From: Cohaesibacter sp. ES.047
GTDB lineage: Bacteria > Pseudomonadota > Alphaproteobacteria > Rhizobiales > Cohaesibacteraceae
Reading direction: 5' to 3'
Length of the DNA stretch: 64,000 bases
NCBI RefSeq assembly: GCF_900215505.1
Contig: NZ_LT907844.1
Span: forward strand, 868,001-932,000
The notes beneath the pieces are model-generated. The model searched no databases. It had not been told where the DNA came from and saw only the letters and a list, made by a program, of their open reading frames with translations. The translations under genes and the position numbers were made by a program. Below, in pieces: positions 39,232-46,365 of this stretch (positions are counted from its first letter, which is position 1; each line of letters opens with the position of its first letter).

Positions 39232-39504
39232 GCCATTTCCTCCAAGCGAGCCTGATCTTTGTCTGCTTCGCTTTGTCGTGAGTTGCTGCCCTTATGAGCC
39301 GGATTCCTGCCACCTTCTGTGTCGGAAAGAATAGAGTAGGGCAAATTGAGTAAAGAGAAGCCAAATGCTTTGCGTATTTTTACAATGATCGTAGGGCACG
39401 GGTGTGGCAGTGAAAAGTCACGATATGGCGACATGCTCTGAAATTTCCCTGAAATTGCCGTGACTTGGTCCAATTGCTTACGCAGCGCCTGACGCATCCG
39501 CTGG

Positions 39505-40122
39505 TTAGTTGCAATAATCAAGCGATTTTCCCAGAGCGCGAGACGATCCGGAGAGCATGATTCGAACCGAATCGTTGCCGATACGGATGCTGAGCTGAGT
39601 GCCCTTGTGCATTTGCGCCATAAATTTCGATCGGGGAGAGATCTTCGACGAGATCAGCGCGCCTTCATACTCGCCAAAGCTGGCCTTGAAACCTGGATGT
39701 CTGTCAATCCGCATCCAGACAGGCTGTTGTTGTGCCACTTTGAGGCGCAAGCCATCAACCATCGTTCCTGCGAAGCTCAGATAGCTGGCACCATCTCGCC
39801 CGCAAATGTAGCTCAGACCCAGCCGCCCATCGGTCGCATCGGCGTTTACCGCTGCCCCGTCAAGATAGGGTGGATCGTTGGGTGCGAGACGGGTGAAGGA
39901 CCAGCCTTTTTGGGGGGAAGAGGGGATCTCGTCGGACACTTCGCTGCATCGCCTCTCGACGCAGGTATTATATTGCTGGCTTGCTGCTCCGGGGGAGTTG
40001 GACAGGCAGGCCCAGATGCAGAGTTGCAGGTCGCTCACGTTCTGTGCTTGTGCGCGCTGGACCGGTAGCAGGGACAGGCAGGCAAGGATAGAGAGACCGA
40101 CCAAACGTGTTAGCAGCGTCAT
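39505..40122 (-). CDS. Secreted hypothetical protein with an N-terminal cysteine cluster
   Basis: A 205-residue protein with a signal peptide cleaved near VQRAQA (about residue 26). The mature N-terminus has four cysteines in about 35 residues (LCIWACLSN, then YNTCVERRC), and further Cys at LSYICGRDG and the final LDYCN. The C-terminal part (SRSKFMAQMHKGTQLSIRIG then LSGSSRALGKSLDYC) resembles beta-rich periplasmic proteins of Hyphomicrobiales that end in the same SxxAL...C pattern, such as IalB relatives, but I cannot name a family. A strong GGAAGGGG precedes the ATG. It stands alone. Confidence 0.72.
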   Translation of the reverse strand: MTLLTRLVGLSILACLSLLPVQRAQAQNVSDLQLCIWACLSNSPGAASQQYNTCVERRCSEVSDEIPSSPQKGWSFTRLAPNDPPYLDGAAVNADATDGRLGLSYICGRDGASYLSFAGTMVDGLRLKVAQQQPVWMRIDRHPGFKASFGEYEGALISSKISPRSKFMAQMHKGTQLSIRIGNDSVRIMLSGSSRALGKSLDYCN

Positions 40123-40317
40123 TGTGAGACCCCTTCCGGCCAGCCTTGGTTCCTTGTGGTCTGAGGATGCCCGCCTTTACGGGCTGGCAATCGGTGAGAC
40201 CAAGGTGCATTTTTCTGCAATCATTTTCTGCAATCAAGGGAACACAGGCGACGCTTTCGTTCAATCAAACAATCGAAGTGTTTGTCTCTTTCTGGTCCTA
40301 TCGCAGCCGGAACAGAC

Positions 40318-40350
40318 GAAAAAAGCCGGATGGGATCCATCCGGCTTTTA
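40318..40350 (-). terminator. Terminator of leuB
   Basis: AAAAGCCGGATGG pairs with CCATCCGGCTTTT around a 3-base loop, followed by a T run on the minus strand. It lies 40 bp past leuB. Confidence 0.9.
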
Positions 40351-40389
40351 TGCATTTCAAAGGGGCTGATGATGATTTCAGCCTTGCCC

Positions 40390-41496
40390 TTATTTCAGGG
40401 CATTCAGTTCGGCGATCACCGCAGCGCCCATTTCCTTGGTGGAGACGACGGTGTCGCCGGCCTTGGCGATGTCGCCAGTTCTGAGGCCTTTTTCCAACAC
40501 GTTGGCGATGGCGGTATCGACCATTTCGGCTTCCTTGATCATTTCGAAGCTGTAGCGAAGAGCCATGGAGAAGCTGGCAATCATGGCGATCGGGTTGGCT
40601 GCGCCCTTGCCAGCGATGTCCGGTGCGGATCCGTGTACGGGCTCGTACATGGCTTTGCGCTTGCCGGTGACCACGTCCGGTGCACCAAGGGATGCGGATG
40701 GCAACATGCCAAGCGAGCCGGTCAGCATGGCCGCGACGTCGGAGAGGATGTCGCCGAACAGGTTGTCACAGACGATGACATCATACTGCTTGGGATTGCG
40801 CACAAGCTGCATGGCGCAATTGTCGGCCAGCACATGTTCGAGCGGGGTGCCGGGATATTCCTCGGCAGCGATCTTGCTGACCACCTGTTTCCACAGCACA
40901 CCGGAGCGCATTACATTGTGCTTCTCGGCGGATGCGACGCGATTGGAGCGGGTTTTGGCCAGCTCGAAGGCAACGCGGGCGATGCGCTTGATCTCGGAGG
41001 TGGTGTAGATCTGGGTGTCGACGGCGCGCTGTTCGCCGTTTTCCAGCGTGACGATCTCTTTCGGCTCGCCGAAATAAACACCGCCGGTCAGCTCGCGCAC
41101 GATGAGAATGTCGAGGCCTTCGACCAGTTCCCTTTTGAGGGCAGAGCTTTCTGCAAGGGCCGGATAGCACAGGGCCGGACGCAGGTTGGCGAACAGGCCC
41201 AGATCCTTGCGCAGACGCAGAAGGCCTGCTTCAGGCCGCGCTTCATACGCAACATCGGCCCATTTGGGACCACCAACGGCGCCGAAAATAACCGCGTCGG
41301 AGGTGATGGCCTTGGCCATGTCTTCTTCGGAGATCGCGACGCCATGGGCGTCATAGGCACAGCCGCCCACCAGACCTTCATCGCATTCGAAGGTGACGTC
41401 GACATTGCTGTTCATCCAGTCGATGATCAGCTTTACTTCGTTCATGATTTCAGGGCCGATGCCGTCGCCGGGCAGAAGAAAGAGCTTATGGGACAT
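40390..41496 (-). CDS. leuB: 3-isopropylmalate dehydrogenase
   Basis: A 368-residue NAD-dependent decarboxylating dehydrogenase of the leucine pathway. Motifs include LLPGDGIGPEIMNEVK at the start, VRELTGGVYFGEP, NVMRSGVLWKQV, VCDNLFGDILSDVAAML, and VHGSAPDIAGKGAANPIAMI. leuD lies 407 bp upstream on the same strand, but a terminator and palindromic elements intervene, so leuB probably has its own promoter. Length is typical. Confidence 0.97.
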   Translation of the reverse strand: MSHKLFLLPGDGIGPEIMNEVKLIIDWMNSNVDVTFECDEGLVGGCAYDAHGVAISEEDMAKAITSDAVIFGAVGGPKWADVAYEARPEAGLLRLRKDLGLFANLRPALCYPALAESSALKRELVEGLDILIVRELTGGVYFGEPKEIVTLENGEQRAVDTQIYTTSEIKRIARVAFELAKTRSNRVASAEKHNVMRSGVLWKQVVSKIAAEEYPGTPLEHVLADNCAMQLVRNPKQYDVIVCDNLFGDILSDVAAMLTGSLGMLPSASLGAPDVVTGKRKAMYEPVHGSAPDIAGKGAANPIAMIASFSMALRYSFEMIKEAEMVDTAIANVLEKGLRTGDIAKAGDTVVSTKEMGAAVIAELNALK

Positions 41497-41653
41497 GATT
41501 AGGATTCCAGTTTAGGTAACAAGTCGTGTCGATCCGCGCCTGTTGCGCATGGATCGAAAAGAAAGAGATCGCTGACCAGTCGATTAATACTCAAGCCGGT
41601 GGAATGCAAGGGCCAAGCAGTCAATCAAAGGGTTGAGACGGTCAGTTGATATG

Positions 41654-41679
41654 AAAAAGCCAGACCGGTTGGTCTGGCT
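41654..41679 (-). terminator. Terminator downstream of leuD
   Basis: GCCAGACC pairs perfectly with GGTCTGGC around GGTT; the minus-strand reading runs into TTTTTCAT. It separates leuD from leuB. Confidence 0.85.
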
Positions 41680-41709
41680 GATTGATAAGGGCGCTCGTTC
41701 AACTCTCTT

Positions 41710-41752
41710 CAGGCTTTCGGTACTTTCTCTTTGAGAAAGATACCTGTCGCTG
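41710..41752. repeat. Palindromic intergenic element, copy B
   Basis: Begins CAGGCTTTCGGTAC, has a TTTCTC/GAGAAA stem, and ends TACCTGTCGCTG. The GGTA/TACC flank is a compensated variant of GGTG/CACC seen in copies A and C. Confidence 0.7.
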
Positions 41753-41805
41753 CATGGTCAGCTCAAGTGGCGAGACCGCCGCGCGTCTTGCGACGCGCTA
41801 GGCGT

Positions 41806-41853
41806 CAGGCTTTCGGTGATTTTTCAGCGTGCTGAAAAATGCACCTGTCGCTG
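41806..41853. repeat. Palindromic intergenic element, copy C
   Basis: Begins CAGGCTTTCGGTGA, has a TTTTTCAGC/GCTGAAAAA stem, and ends GCACCTGTCGCTG. Same ends as copies A and B with a longer stem. Confidence 0.7.
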
Positions 41854-41879
41854 CGAAGCCTCGGCCTGTGGCGCCTTCT

Positions 41880-41904
41880 GGTGTGTTTTGCGGAGCAAAA
41901 CACC
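41880..41904. repeat. Short palindrome abutting the leuD stop
   Basis: GTGTTTTGC pairs with GCAAAACAC around GGA, flanked by GG and C to give the GGTG...CACC ends seen in the other elements. The last bases touch the leuD stop codon (41904-41906). No T tract is present. Confidence 0.6.
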
Positions 41905-42509
41905 TAGACCCAAGGGCGATCGTTGGCCATCTTGTCTTCGAACTTTTGCACATTGTCGATTTTTGCCATCGACAGCCCGATGTCATCGAGACCTTCGATC
42001 AGGCATTTTTTCTTGAAGGGATCAAGCTCAAAGCTGATTTCGCCGCCGTCCGGGCCCTTAATGACCTGATTTTCAAGGTCGATGGTCAGGGTGGCGTTGG
42101 AGCCGCGCGAGGCGTCGTCCATCAGTTTGGCGTGATTTTCTTCGCTGACGATGATCGGCAGAATGCCGTTCTTGAAGGAGTTGTTATAGAAGATGTCGGC
42201 AAAGCTCGTGGAGATGATGCACTTGATGCCGAAGTCTTTCAGGGCCCAGGGCGCATGCTCGCGGGAGGAGCCGCAGCCGAAGTTGTCACCGGCAACAAGA
42301 ATTTCGGCGTTGCGGTAGGCGTTCTGGTTGAGGACGAAGTCCTTGTTCTCGGAACCATCCTCTTCAAACCGCATTTCGTGGAACAGATTGACGCCAAGTC
42401 CCGAGCGCTTGATGGTTTTGAGAAACTGCTTGGGAATGATCATATCGGTGTCGATGTTGATCAGGGGCATCGGTGCCGCGACGGCGGTCAGGGTCGTGAA
42501 CTTTTCCAT
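41904..42509 (-). CDS. leuD: 3-isopropylmalate dehydratase small subunit
   Basis: A 201-residue swivel subunit that pairs with LeuC (not in the window) to isomerise 2- to 3-isopropylmalate. Clear marks are [37 protein letters not shown], and the C-terminal [16 protein letters not shown]. Length is standard. argC lies just upstream, 20 bp away on the same strand, so leuD and argC may share a transcript. A small palindrome directly follows the stop. Confidence 0.97.
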   Translation of the reverse strand: MEKFTTLTAVAAPMPLINIDTDMIIPKQFLKTIKRSGLGVNLFHEMRFEEDGSENKDFVLNQNAYRNAEILVAGDNFGCGSSREHAPWALKDFGIKCIISTSFADIFYNNSFKNGILPIIVSEENHAKLMDDASRGSNATLTIDLENQVIKGPDGGEISFELDPFKKKCLIEGLDDIGLSMAKIDNVQKFEDKMANDRPWV

Positions 42510-42529
42510 TCTCTATGCGGTCCTTCAGG

Positions 42530-43486
42530 TTAAAGCGAAGCGACGGTGAGACCCGTGGTCTCGTCGATTCCCATCATGATGTTCATATTCTGGATGGCCG
42601 CGCCCGACGCGCCCTTGCCCAGATTGTCATAGACGGCGAACAGGACGGCCTGTCCGGTCTCGTCATTGCCATGGACATGAATATGAAGTGAATTGGTGCC
42701 ATTGAGGCGCTCCGGCGTGATCGCCTCGAGCTTGCCTGCTGTCTCCAGCGGCGCGACCTTGACGAAGATTTCGTCCGCGTAGCGGTCTGACAGGCAGGCA
42801 TGCAGATCGGCAAGGCTCGGGTTCTTGTCGAGCGCCCACAGATTGAGCGGAATGGCGTCTATCATGCCTTGCGCATATTTGCCGACGGCCGGCTGGAAAA
42901 CAGGGGGGTGTTCGAGACCTGCAAAGGCGGTCATTTCGGGCACATGCTTGTGGCCAAGGCTGAGGCCATAGGGCCAGAAGGGCACATCAACGGGATTTTC
43001 TTCGCGCTCATACTCACCGATCATGCCCTTGCCGCCGCCCGAATAGCCCGAAATGGCATTCAGCGTAGCCGGGAAGGTGGCCGGGACGAGGCCTGCTTCC
43101 ACGAGTGGACGCATGATCGCGATGTAGCCTTGCGGATAACAGCCCGGGTTGGCGACCCGCTTGGCGCTGGCGATGGCGGCGCGCTGTCCGGGGGCCATTT
43201 CAGCAAAACCGTAAGCCCAGCCCTTGGCGGTCCGGTGCGCGGTGGAGGCATCGATGACGCGGGTGTCACGGTTCTCAATGAGGCTAACGGCCTCGATGGC
43301 TGCTGCGTCGGGCAGGCACAGAATGGCGATGTCAGCCTCGTTCAGCATCTGGGCGCGGGCCTCTGCATCCTTGCGCAGATTTTCCGGCAGGCGCAGGAAT
43401 TGAAGATCGTCGCGGCCCTCAAGGCGGTTCCGGATCTGTAGTCCCGTGGTGCCGACTTCGCCATCGATGAAGATTTTTGCGCTCAT
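42530..43486 (-). CDS. argC: N-acetyl-gamma-glutamyl-phosphate reductase
   Basis: A 318-residue NADP-dependent enzyme of the arginine pathway, of the shorter (type 2) ArgC class. Motifs are FIDGEVGTTGLQIRNRL for dinucleotide binding, DASTAHR, RVANPGCYPQGYIA with the active-site cysteine, and ISGYSGGGKGMI. The ATG at 43486 is directly preceded by a run of 12-bp repeats, each containing CAGG and so possibly providing a ribosome site; AGG lies about 8 bases before the ATG. leuD follows 20 bp downstream. Confidence 0.96.
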   Translation of the reverse strand: MSAKIFIDGEVGTTGLQIRNRLEGRDDLQFLRLPENLRKDAEARAQMLNEADIAILCLPDAAAIEAVSLIENRDTRVIDASTAHRTAKGWAYGFAEMAPGQRAAIASAKRVANPGCYPQGYIAIMRPLVEAGLVPATFPATLNAISGYSGGGKGMIGEYEREENPVDVPFWPYGLSLGHKHVPEMTAFAGLEHPPVFQPAVGKYAQGMIDAIPLNLWALDKNPSLADLHACLSDRYADEIFVKVAPLETAGKLEAITPERLNGTNSLHIHVHGNDETGQAVLFAVYDNLGKGASGAAIQNMNIMMGIDETTGLTVASL

Positions 43487-43555
43487 GAACTTGCCTGTGA
43501 ACTTGCCTGTGAACTTGCCTGTGAACTTGCCTGTGAACTTGTCTGTGAACTTGCT
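43487..43555. repeat. 12-bp tandem repeat at the argC start codon
   Basis: Five full units of GAACTTGCCTGT (plus strand; one carries a C-to-T change) and a partial sixth unit. The first unit touches the argC initiation codon. On the argC strand each unit reads ACAGGCAAGTTC and supplies an AGG. Confidence 0.95.
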
Positions 43556-43637
43556 TGGTTGTCAGGATCCGAGCCGCTGTGTGTATCGGCTCTGTTTCCA
43601 GAATTGGGCCTCTGATTACAGCAAAGGGGCGGTTTTG

Positions 43638-43910
43638 TCATCGGGTGAAATGATCAACCAGCCAGATAACGAGGATAATCGCAAAGATCGCTCCCGCGCC
43701 GCGCCCGATCCGTGTACCCCATTTCTCAATTGGGTCATCCGCATCGGTATCGCCAGCGGCGAAATGATCCTTGGCCTTGTTGGCCGTGCGGGCAAAGGAG
43801 GACATCCCGATGGCTTCGCCTTCCATCTCGACACGCCGGAGCACCTGCTCGGCCTCTTTCTGCCGGGCGTCTTGGCGTGTTTGCGGTGTCTGGTTGTGAT
43901 CATCTGCCAT
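43638..43910 (-). CDS. Small protein with one C-terminal membrane helix
   Basis: A 90-residue tail-anchored-like protein: a polar, glutamine- and acid-rich N-terminal half (KEAEQVLRRVEMEGEA), then WGTRIGRGAGAIFAIILVIWLVDHF as a terminal membrane segment. I recognise no named family. The ribosome site before 43910 is weak. It lies about 150 bp upstream of argC on the same strand. Confidence rests on open frame, sensible composition and hydrophobic tail. Confidence 0.6.
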   Translation of the reverse strand: MADDHNQTPQTRQDARQKEAEQVLRRVEMEGEAIGMSSFARTANKAKDHFAAGDTDADDPIEKWGTRIGRGAGAIFAIILVIWLVDHFTR

Positions 43911-44160
43911 GGTTGTTTCTTTAACCCGGAAATTCGACTGCTTTCAAGTATATACGAAGAAAAACGAAGGCCATGGTGTGTCCATCGGGGTGGAGTGGTG
44001 CTTTAGTTGAGCAGGAATTGCGGATTTGTCTTGACTTGCCCGCACGCTTCGATCAAAAAACCAACCCAGAAAGCTGCCTTGTCACAGATATTTTCAGGTG
44101 TCGGGCTGATGCTTTGGAACCGAGAGGGTTAGGCAGTCCTTGCCTTTAGATGTGCTAAAG
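43911..44160. other. Divergent intergenic region upstream of the asd leader
   Basis: Lies between the start of the small membrane-protein gene (minus) and the candidate asd leader ORF (plus). It holds a small hairpin AGGCA/TGCCT at 44131-44145 and a TTGACT near 44030 that could be a -35 box. The asd promoter should be here. Confidence 0.4.
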
Positions 44161-44274
44161 ATGACCTTTGCTGTTGCAGCCATCCTGAAGACTTCGATCA
44201 TTGGTCGCACGACCGGTGCATCGGCTGCTGGCCTGGTCACACTGACACCATCCACTACTACCACCAAGATTTAA
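44161..44274 (+). CDS. Candidate leader peptide of asd, threonine-rich
   Basis: A 37-residue ORF that starts MTFAVAAILKTSIIGRTTG and ends VTLTPSTTTTKI. Nine of 37 codons are Thr, with six in the last 12 (including four in a row), followed by Lys and Ile. Its stop is 118 bp before the asd ATG and 9 bp before an RNA segment that can pair with the asd Shine-Dalgarno. Threonine, lysine and isoleucine are end products of the pathway that asd opens, which is the logic of known leader peptides such as thrL. The ribosome site (TAAAG) is weak and I recall no described homologue, so translation is unproven. Confidence 0.4.
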   Translation: MTFAVAAILKTSIIGRTTGASAAGLVTLTPSTTTTKI

Positions 44275-44391
44275 GCCCCTCTTGCTCCCTGATCGCTTCC
44301 CCCAGGGTTGTGAGGGGAGCGAAGCCGCGTGTCGGAGCGAAAGCGAACGATGGCGGTGCTTGGGGGAGCCGAGATCAGGAGATCACATACA
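44275..44391 (+). promoter_or_regulatory. asd leader RNA with alternative pairings
   Basis: Three pairings compete. CCCCTC (44276-44281) with GAGGGG (44312-44317); GCTCCC (44284-44289) with GGGAGC (44315-44320); and CTCCCTGATC (44285-44294) with GATCAGGAG (44373-44381), nine pairs with one bulged C, which buries the asd AGGAG. No T run follows any of these hairpins, so control of translation is more likely than of transcription, if it exists. Confidence 0.45.
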
Positions 44392-45435
44392 ATGGGTTAT
44401 AAAGTCGCAGTCGTCGGGGCAACGGGAAATGTTGGCCGCGAGATGATGGATATTCTCGCCGAGCGCGGTTTCCCCGCCGATGAGGTTGTTGCGCTGGCAT
44501 CCAGCCGGTCCAAGGGCAGGGAAGTGTCCTACGGTGACAAAACGCTGAAATGCAAGGTGCTGGATCATTATGATTTTTCCGACACCGATTTCTGCCTGAT
44601 GTCTGCCGGTGGATCGCTGTCTGCCGAATGGGCGCCCAAGATTGCCGCAATGGGCTGCGTCGTTGTCGATAACAGCTCCCAGTGGCGCTATGACGAGCGC
44701 ATTCCGCTGATCGTGCCGGAAGTCAACGCTCATGTGCTTGAAGAGTGGGCCAAGAAAAAAGACCGCATCAACATCATCGCCAACCCGAACTGCTCGACCG
44801 CGCAGTTGCTGGTTGCGCTGAAGCCGCTGCATGATGCCGCGACCATCAAGCGCGTCGTTGTCTCCACCTATCAGTCCGTTTCCGGCGCTGGCAAGGATGC
44901 GATGGACGAGCTGTTCACCCAGACCCGCGCGGTGTTTGTCACGGATCCGGTCGAGGCCAATAAGTTTCCAAAACGCATCGCGTTCAACGTGATCCCGCAT
45001 ATCGATAAATTCATGGATGACGGCTCCACCAAGGAAGAATGGAAAGTCGTCGTCGAAACCAAGAAAATACTCGATCCGAAGATCAAGGTGACGTGTACGG
45101 CTGTGCGTGTGCCGGTGTTCGTGTCTCATGCGGAAGCAGTGAATATCGAATTTGAAAATCCGATTTCTGCTGAAGAAGCGACCAATATTCTGCGCGAAGC
45201 ACCGGGATGTCTGGTTGTCGACAAGCATGAAGACGGCGGCTATATCACGCCGGTCGATGCGGCTGGCGAAGATGCGACCTATATTTCGCGTATCCGTGAG
45301 GATTCGACGATCGACAATGGCCTCAATATCTGGGTTGTCTCTGACAACCTGCGCAAGGGCGCTGCTCTGAACACCGTTCAGATTGCCGAGGCTCTGGTCA
45401 ACAAGGGGCTGATCAAGCCGCGCTCCGAAGGCTGA
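44392..45435 (+). CDS. asd: Aspartate-semialdehyde dehydrogenase
   Basis: A 347-residue NADPH-dependent enzyme that reduces beta-aspartyl phosphate, the branch point to lysine, methionine, threonine and isoleucine. Motifs are AVVGATGNVGREMMDIL at the N-terminus, SSRSKGREV, NPNCSTAQL with the catalytic cysteine, and VVSTYQSVSGAGKDAMDEL. The ATG at 44392 has AGGAG ten bases upstream; an upstream in-frame ATG at 44329 would add 21 residues unlike the family. A candidate regulatory leader precedes it and a terminator follows. Confidence 0.97.
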   Translation: MGYKVAVVGATGNVGREMMDILAERGFPADEVVALASSRSKGREVSYGDKTLKCKVLDHYDFSDTDFCLMSAGGSLSAEWAPKIAAMGCVVVDNSSQWRYDERIPLIVPEVNAHVLEEWAKKKDRINIIANPNCSTAQLLVALKPLHDAATIKRVVVSTYQSVSGAGKDAMDELFTQTRAVFVTDPVEANKFPKRIAFNVIPHIDKFMDDGSTKEEWKVVVETKKILDPKIKVTCTAVRVPVFVSHAEAVNIEFENPISAEEATNILREAPGCLVVDKHEDGGYITPVDAAGEDATYISRIREDSTIDNGLNIWVVSDNLRKGAALNTVQIAEALVNKGLIKPRSEG

Positions 45436-45458
45436 TCGCCGGGGTTTGAGCTGATGTG

Positions 45459-45496
45459 AAAAAGCCGGTCTGGAAGGCTCCCAGACCGGCTTTTTT
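45459..45496. terminator. Bidirectional terminator between asd and the carbonic anhydrase gene
   Basis: AAAAGCCGGTCTGG pairs with CCAGACCGGCTTTT around an 8-base loop; T-rich in both directions, between convergent genes. Confidence 0.93.
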
Positions 45497-45526
45497 ATGC
45501 TCGTTGTGATGCGAATAAAACGCGGC

Positions 45527-46168
45527 TCACACTTTGGAAAAGGTGCCTTGTTCCTCGTCGTAATATTCCAGCTCTCCGGTTGAGATGTCGAACCAGCAGC
45601 CATGCAGGGACAATGCCTTGCGTGCGATCCCATCCTTGACGAAATCGAAGGAATAGAGGTTTTCGAGCGAAAGGATCACCGAGGACCGCTCGAGTAGGCC
45701 GCAATGATCAAGCTCCGGTCGGTTGAGCGATTTGTAACGGATCGGATTGTCGGCGCCCTGAAGCTGGGCGGACCATTTGCCGATGAAATCCCCCTTGGAG
45801 AGAGGTTCGGAATCGTCCTGAATATAGGCCTTAACACCGCCGCAACGGCCATGCCCCATCACCACGATATGGTCGACATGGAGGCCATTGACCGCGAATT
45901 CGAGGGCTGCGGTTGTGCCATGGACACCCATGTCTTGCGATGTCGCGTGGGGGACAAGGTTGGCAACGTTGCGCATCACGAAAATCTCGCCGGGGCCCAC
46001 ATCGAAAATGGTTTCCGGCGCGGCGCGACTGTCGCAACAACCAACCAGCATGATCCTTGGACTCTGCCCGGTGTCGGCAAGTTTTTCATAGCGCCCGCGT
46101 TCGATTTCAAAGCGTCCGGATTTGAAGTTGTCGTAGCCCTTCAAAAGTCTTTCTGGCAGTTGAACCAT
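45527..46168 (-). CDS. Beta-class carbonic anhydrase
   Basis: A 213-residue zinc enzyme that interconverts CO2 and bicarbonate. The zinc and catalytic residues are in VGCCDSRAAPETIF (Cys and the Asp-Arg dyad) and VVMGHGRCGGVKAY (His and Cys). Family segments MRNVANLVPH and GTTAALEFAVNGLHVDHI surround them. No signal peptide is visible, so it is cytoplasmic. Two TTGATATCA direct repeats lie about 105 bp upstream of its start. Confidence 0.95.
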   Translation of the reverse strand: MVQLPERLLKGYDNFKSGRFEIERGRYEKLADTGQSPRIMLVGCCDSRAAPETIFDVGPGEIFVMRNVANLVPHATSQDMGVHGTTAALEFAVNGLHVDHIVVMGHGRCGGVKAYIQDDSEPLSKGDFIGKWSAQLQGADNPIRYKSLNRPELDHCGLLERSSVILSLENLYSFDFVKDGIARKALSLHGCWFDISTGELEYYDEEQGTFSKV

Positions 46169-46270
46169 TGAAACCTCTTGTCTCTCTGTCTTGTTTTTCT
46201 ATTCCCAACATCTGATGTCGCTCGGATTGGGATAAATTTCAAGGCTTTATGCTGCACTGCGGCAGAGAGT

Positions 46271-46290
46271 TTGATATCAAGTTGATATCA
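46271..46290. promoter_or_regulatory. Direct repeat of TTGATATCA upstream of the carbonic anhydrase gene
   Basis: TTGATATCA occurs at 46271-46279 and 46282-46290, an 11-bp period that puts both copies on the same face of the helix. Each contains the GATATC palindrome. It is 103 bp from the carbonic anhydrase ATG on the minus strand, a plausible operator position. Confidence 0.4.
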
Positions 46291-46365
46291 CCAAGTGCTC
46301 AAAATAGCATCATTTGCGCATTCCAAACAGGCGGAGAGCCACAAGAGAGGGCCTGAGGGGATGCC

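Larger units (their letters stand above)
41497..41903. other. leuD-leuB intergenic region with terminator and palindromic elements
   Basis: The 407-bp gap contains a terminator at 41654-41679, two copies of a palindromic element (41710-41752 and 41806-41853), a GCGCGTC/GACGCGC hairpin between them (41781-41798) and a third palindrome touching the leuD stop codon. The leuB promoter is presumably within 41497-41653. No ORF is credible. Confidence 0.6.

Noticed and set aside
43487-43555. Possible CRISPR array
   Set aside because: Units are 12 bp with no spacers, and no cas genes are near. It is a simple tandem repeat.
43446-44006. Plus-strand frame with a repeated NLPV peptide
   Set aside because: The peptide repeat is only the translation of the 12-bp DNA repeat, and the frame overlaps argC and the small membrane-protein gene on the other strand.
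46271-46290. FNR/FixK box reading of the TTGATATCA repeat
   Set aside because: The FNR/FixK consensus needs TTGAT-N4-ATCAA; the spacing here does not fit.
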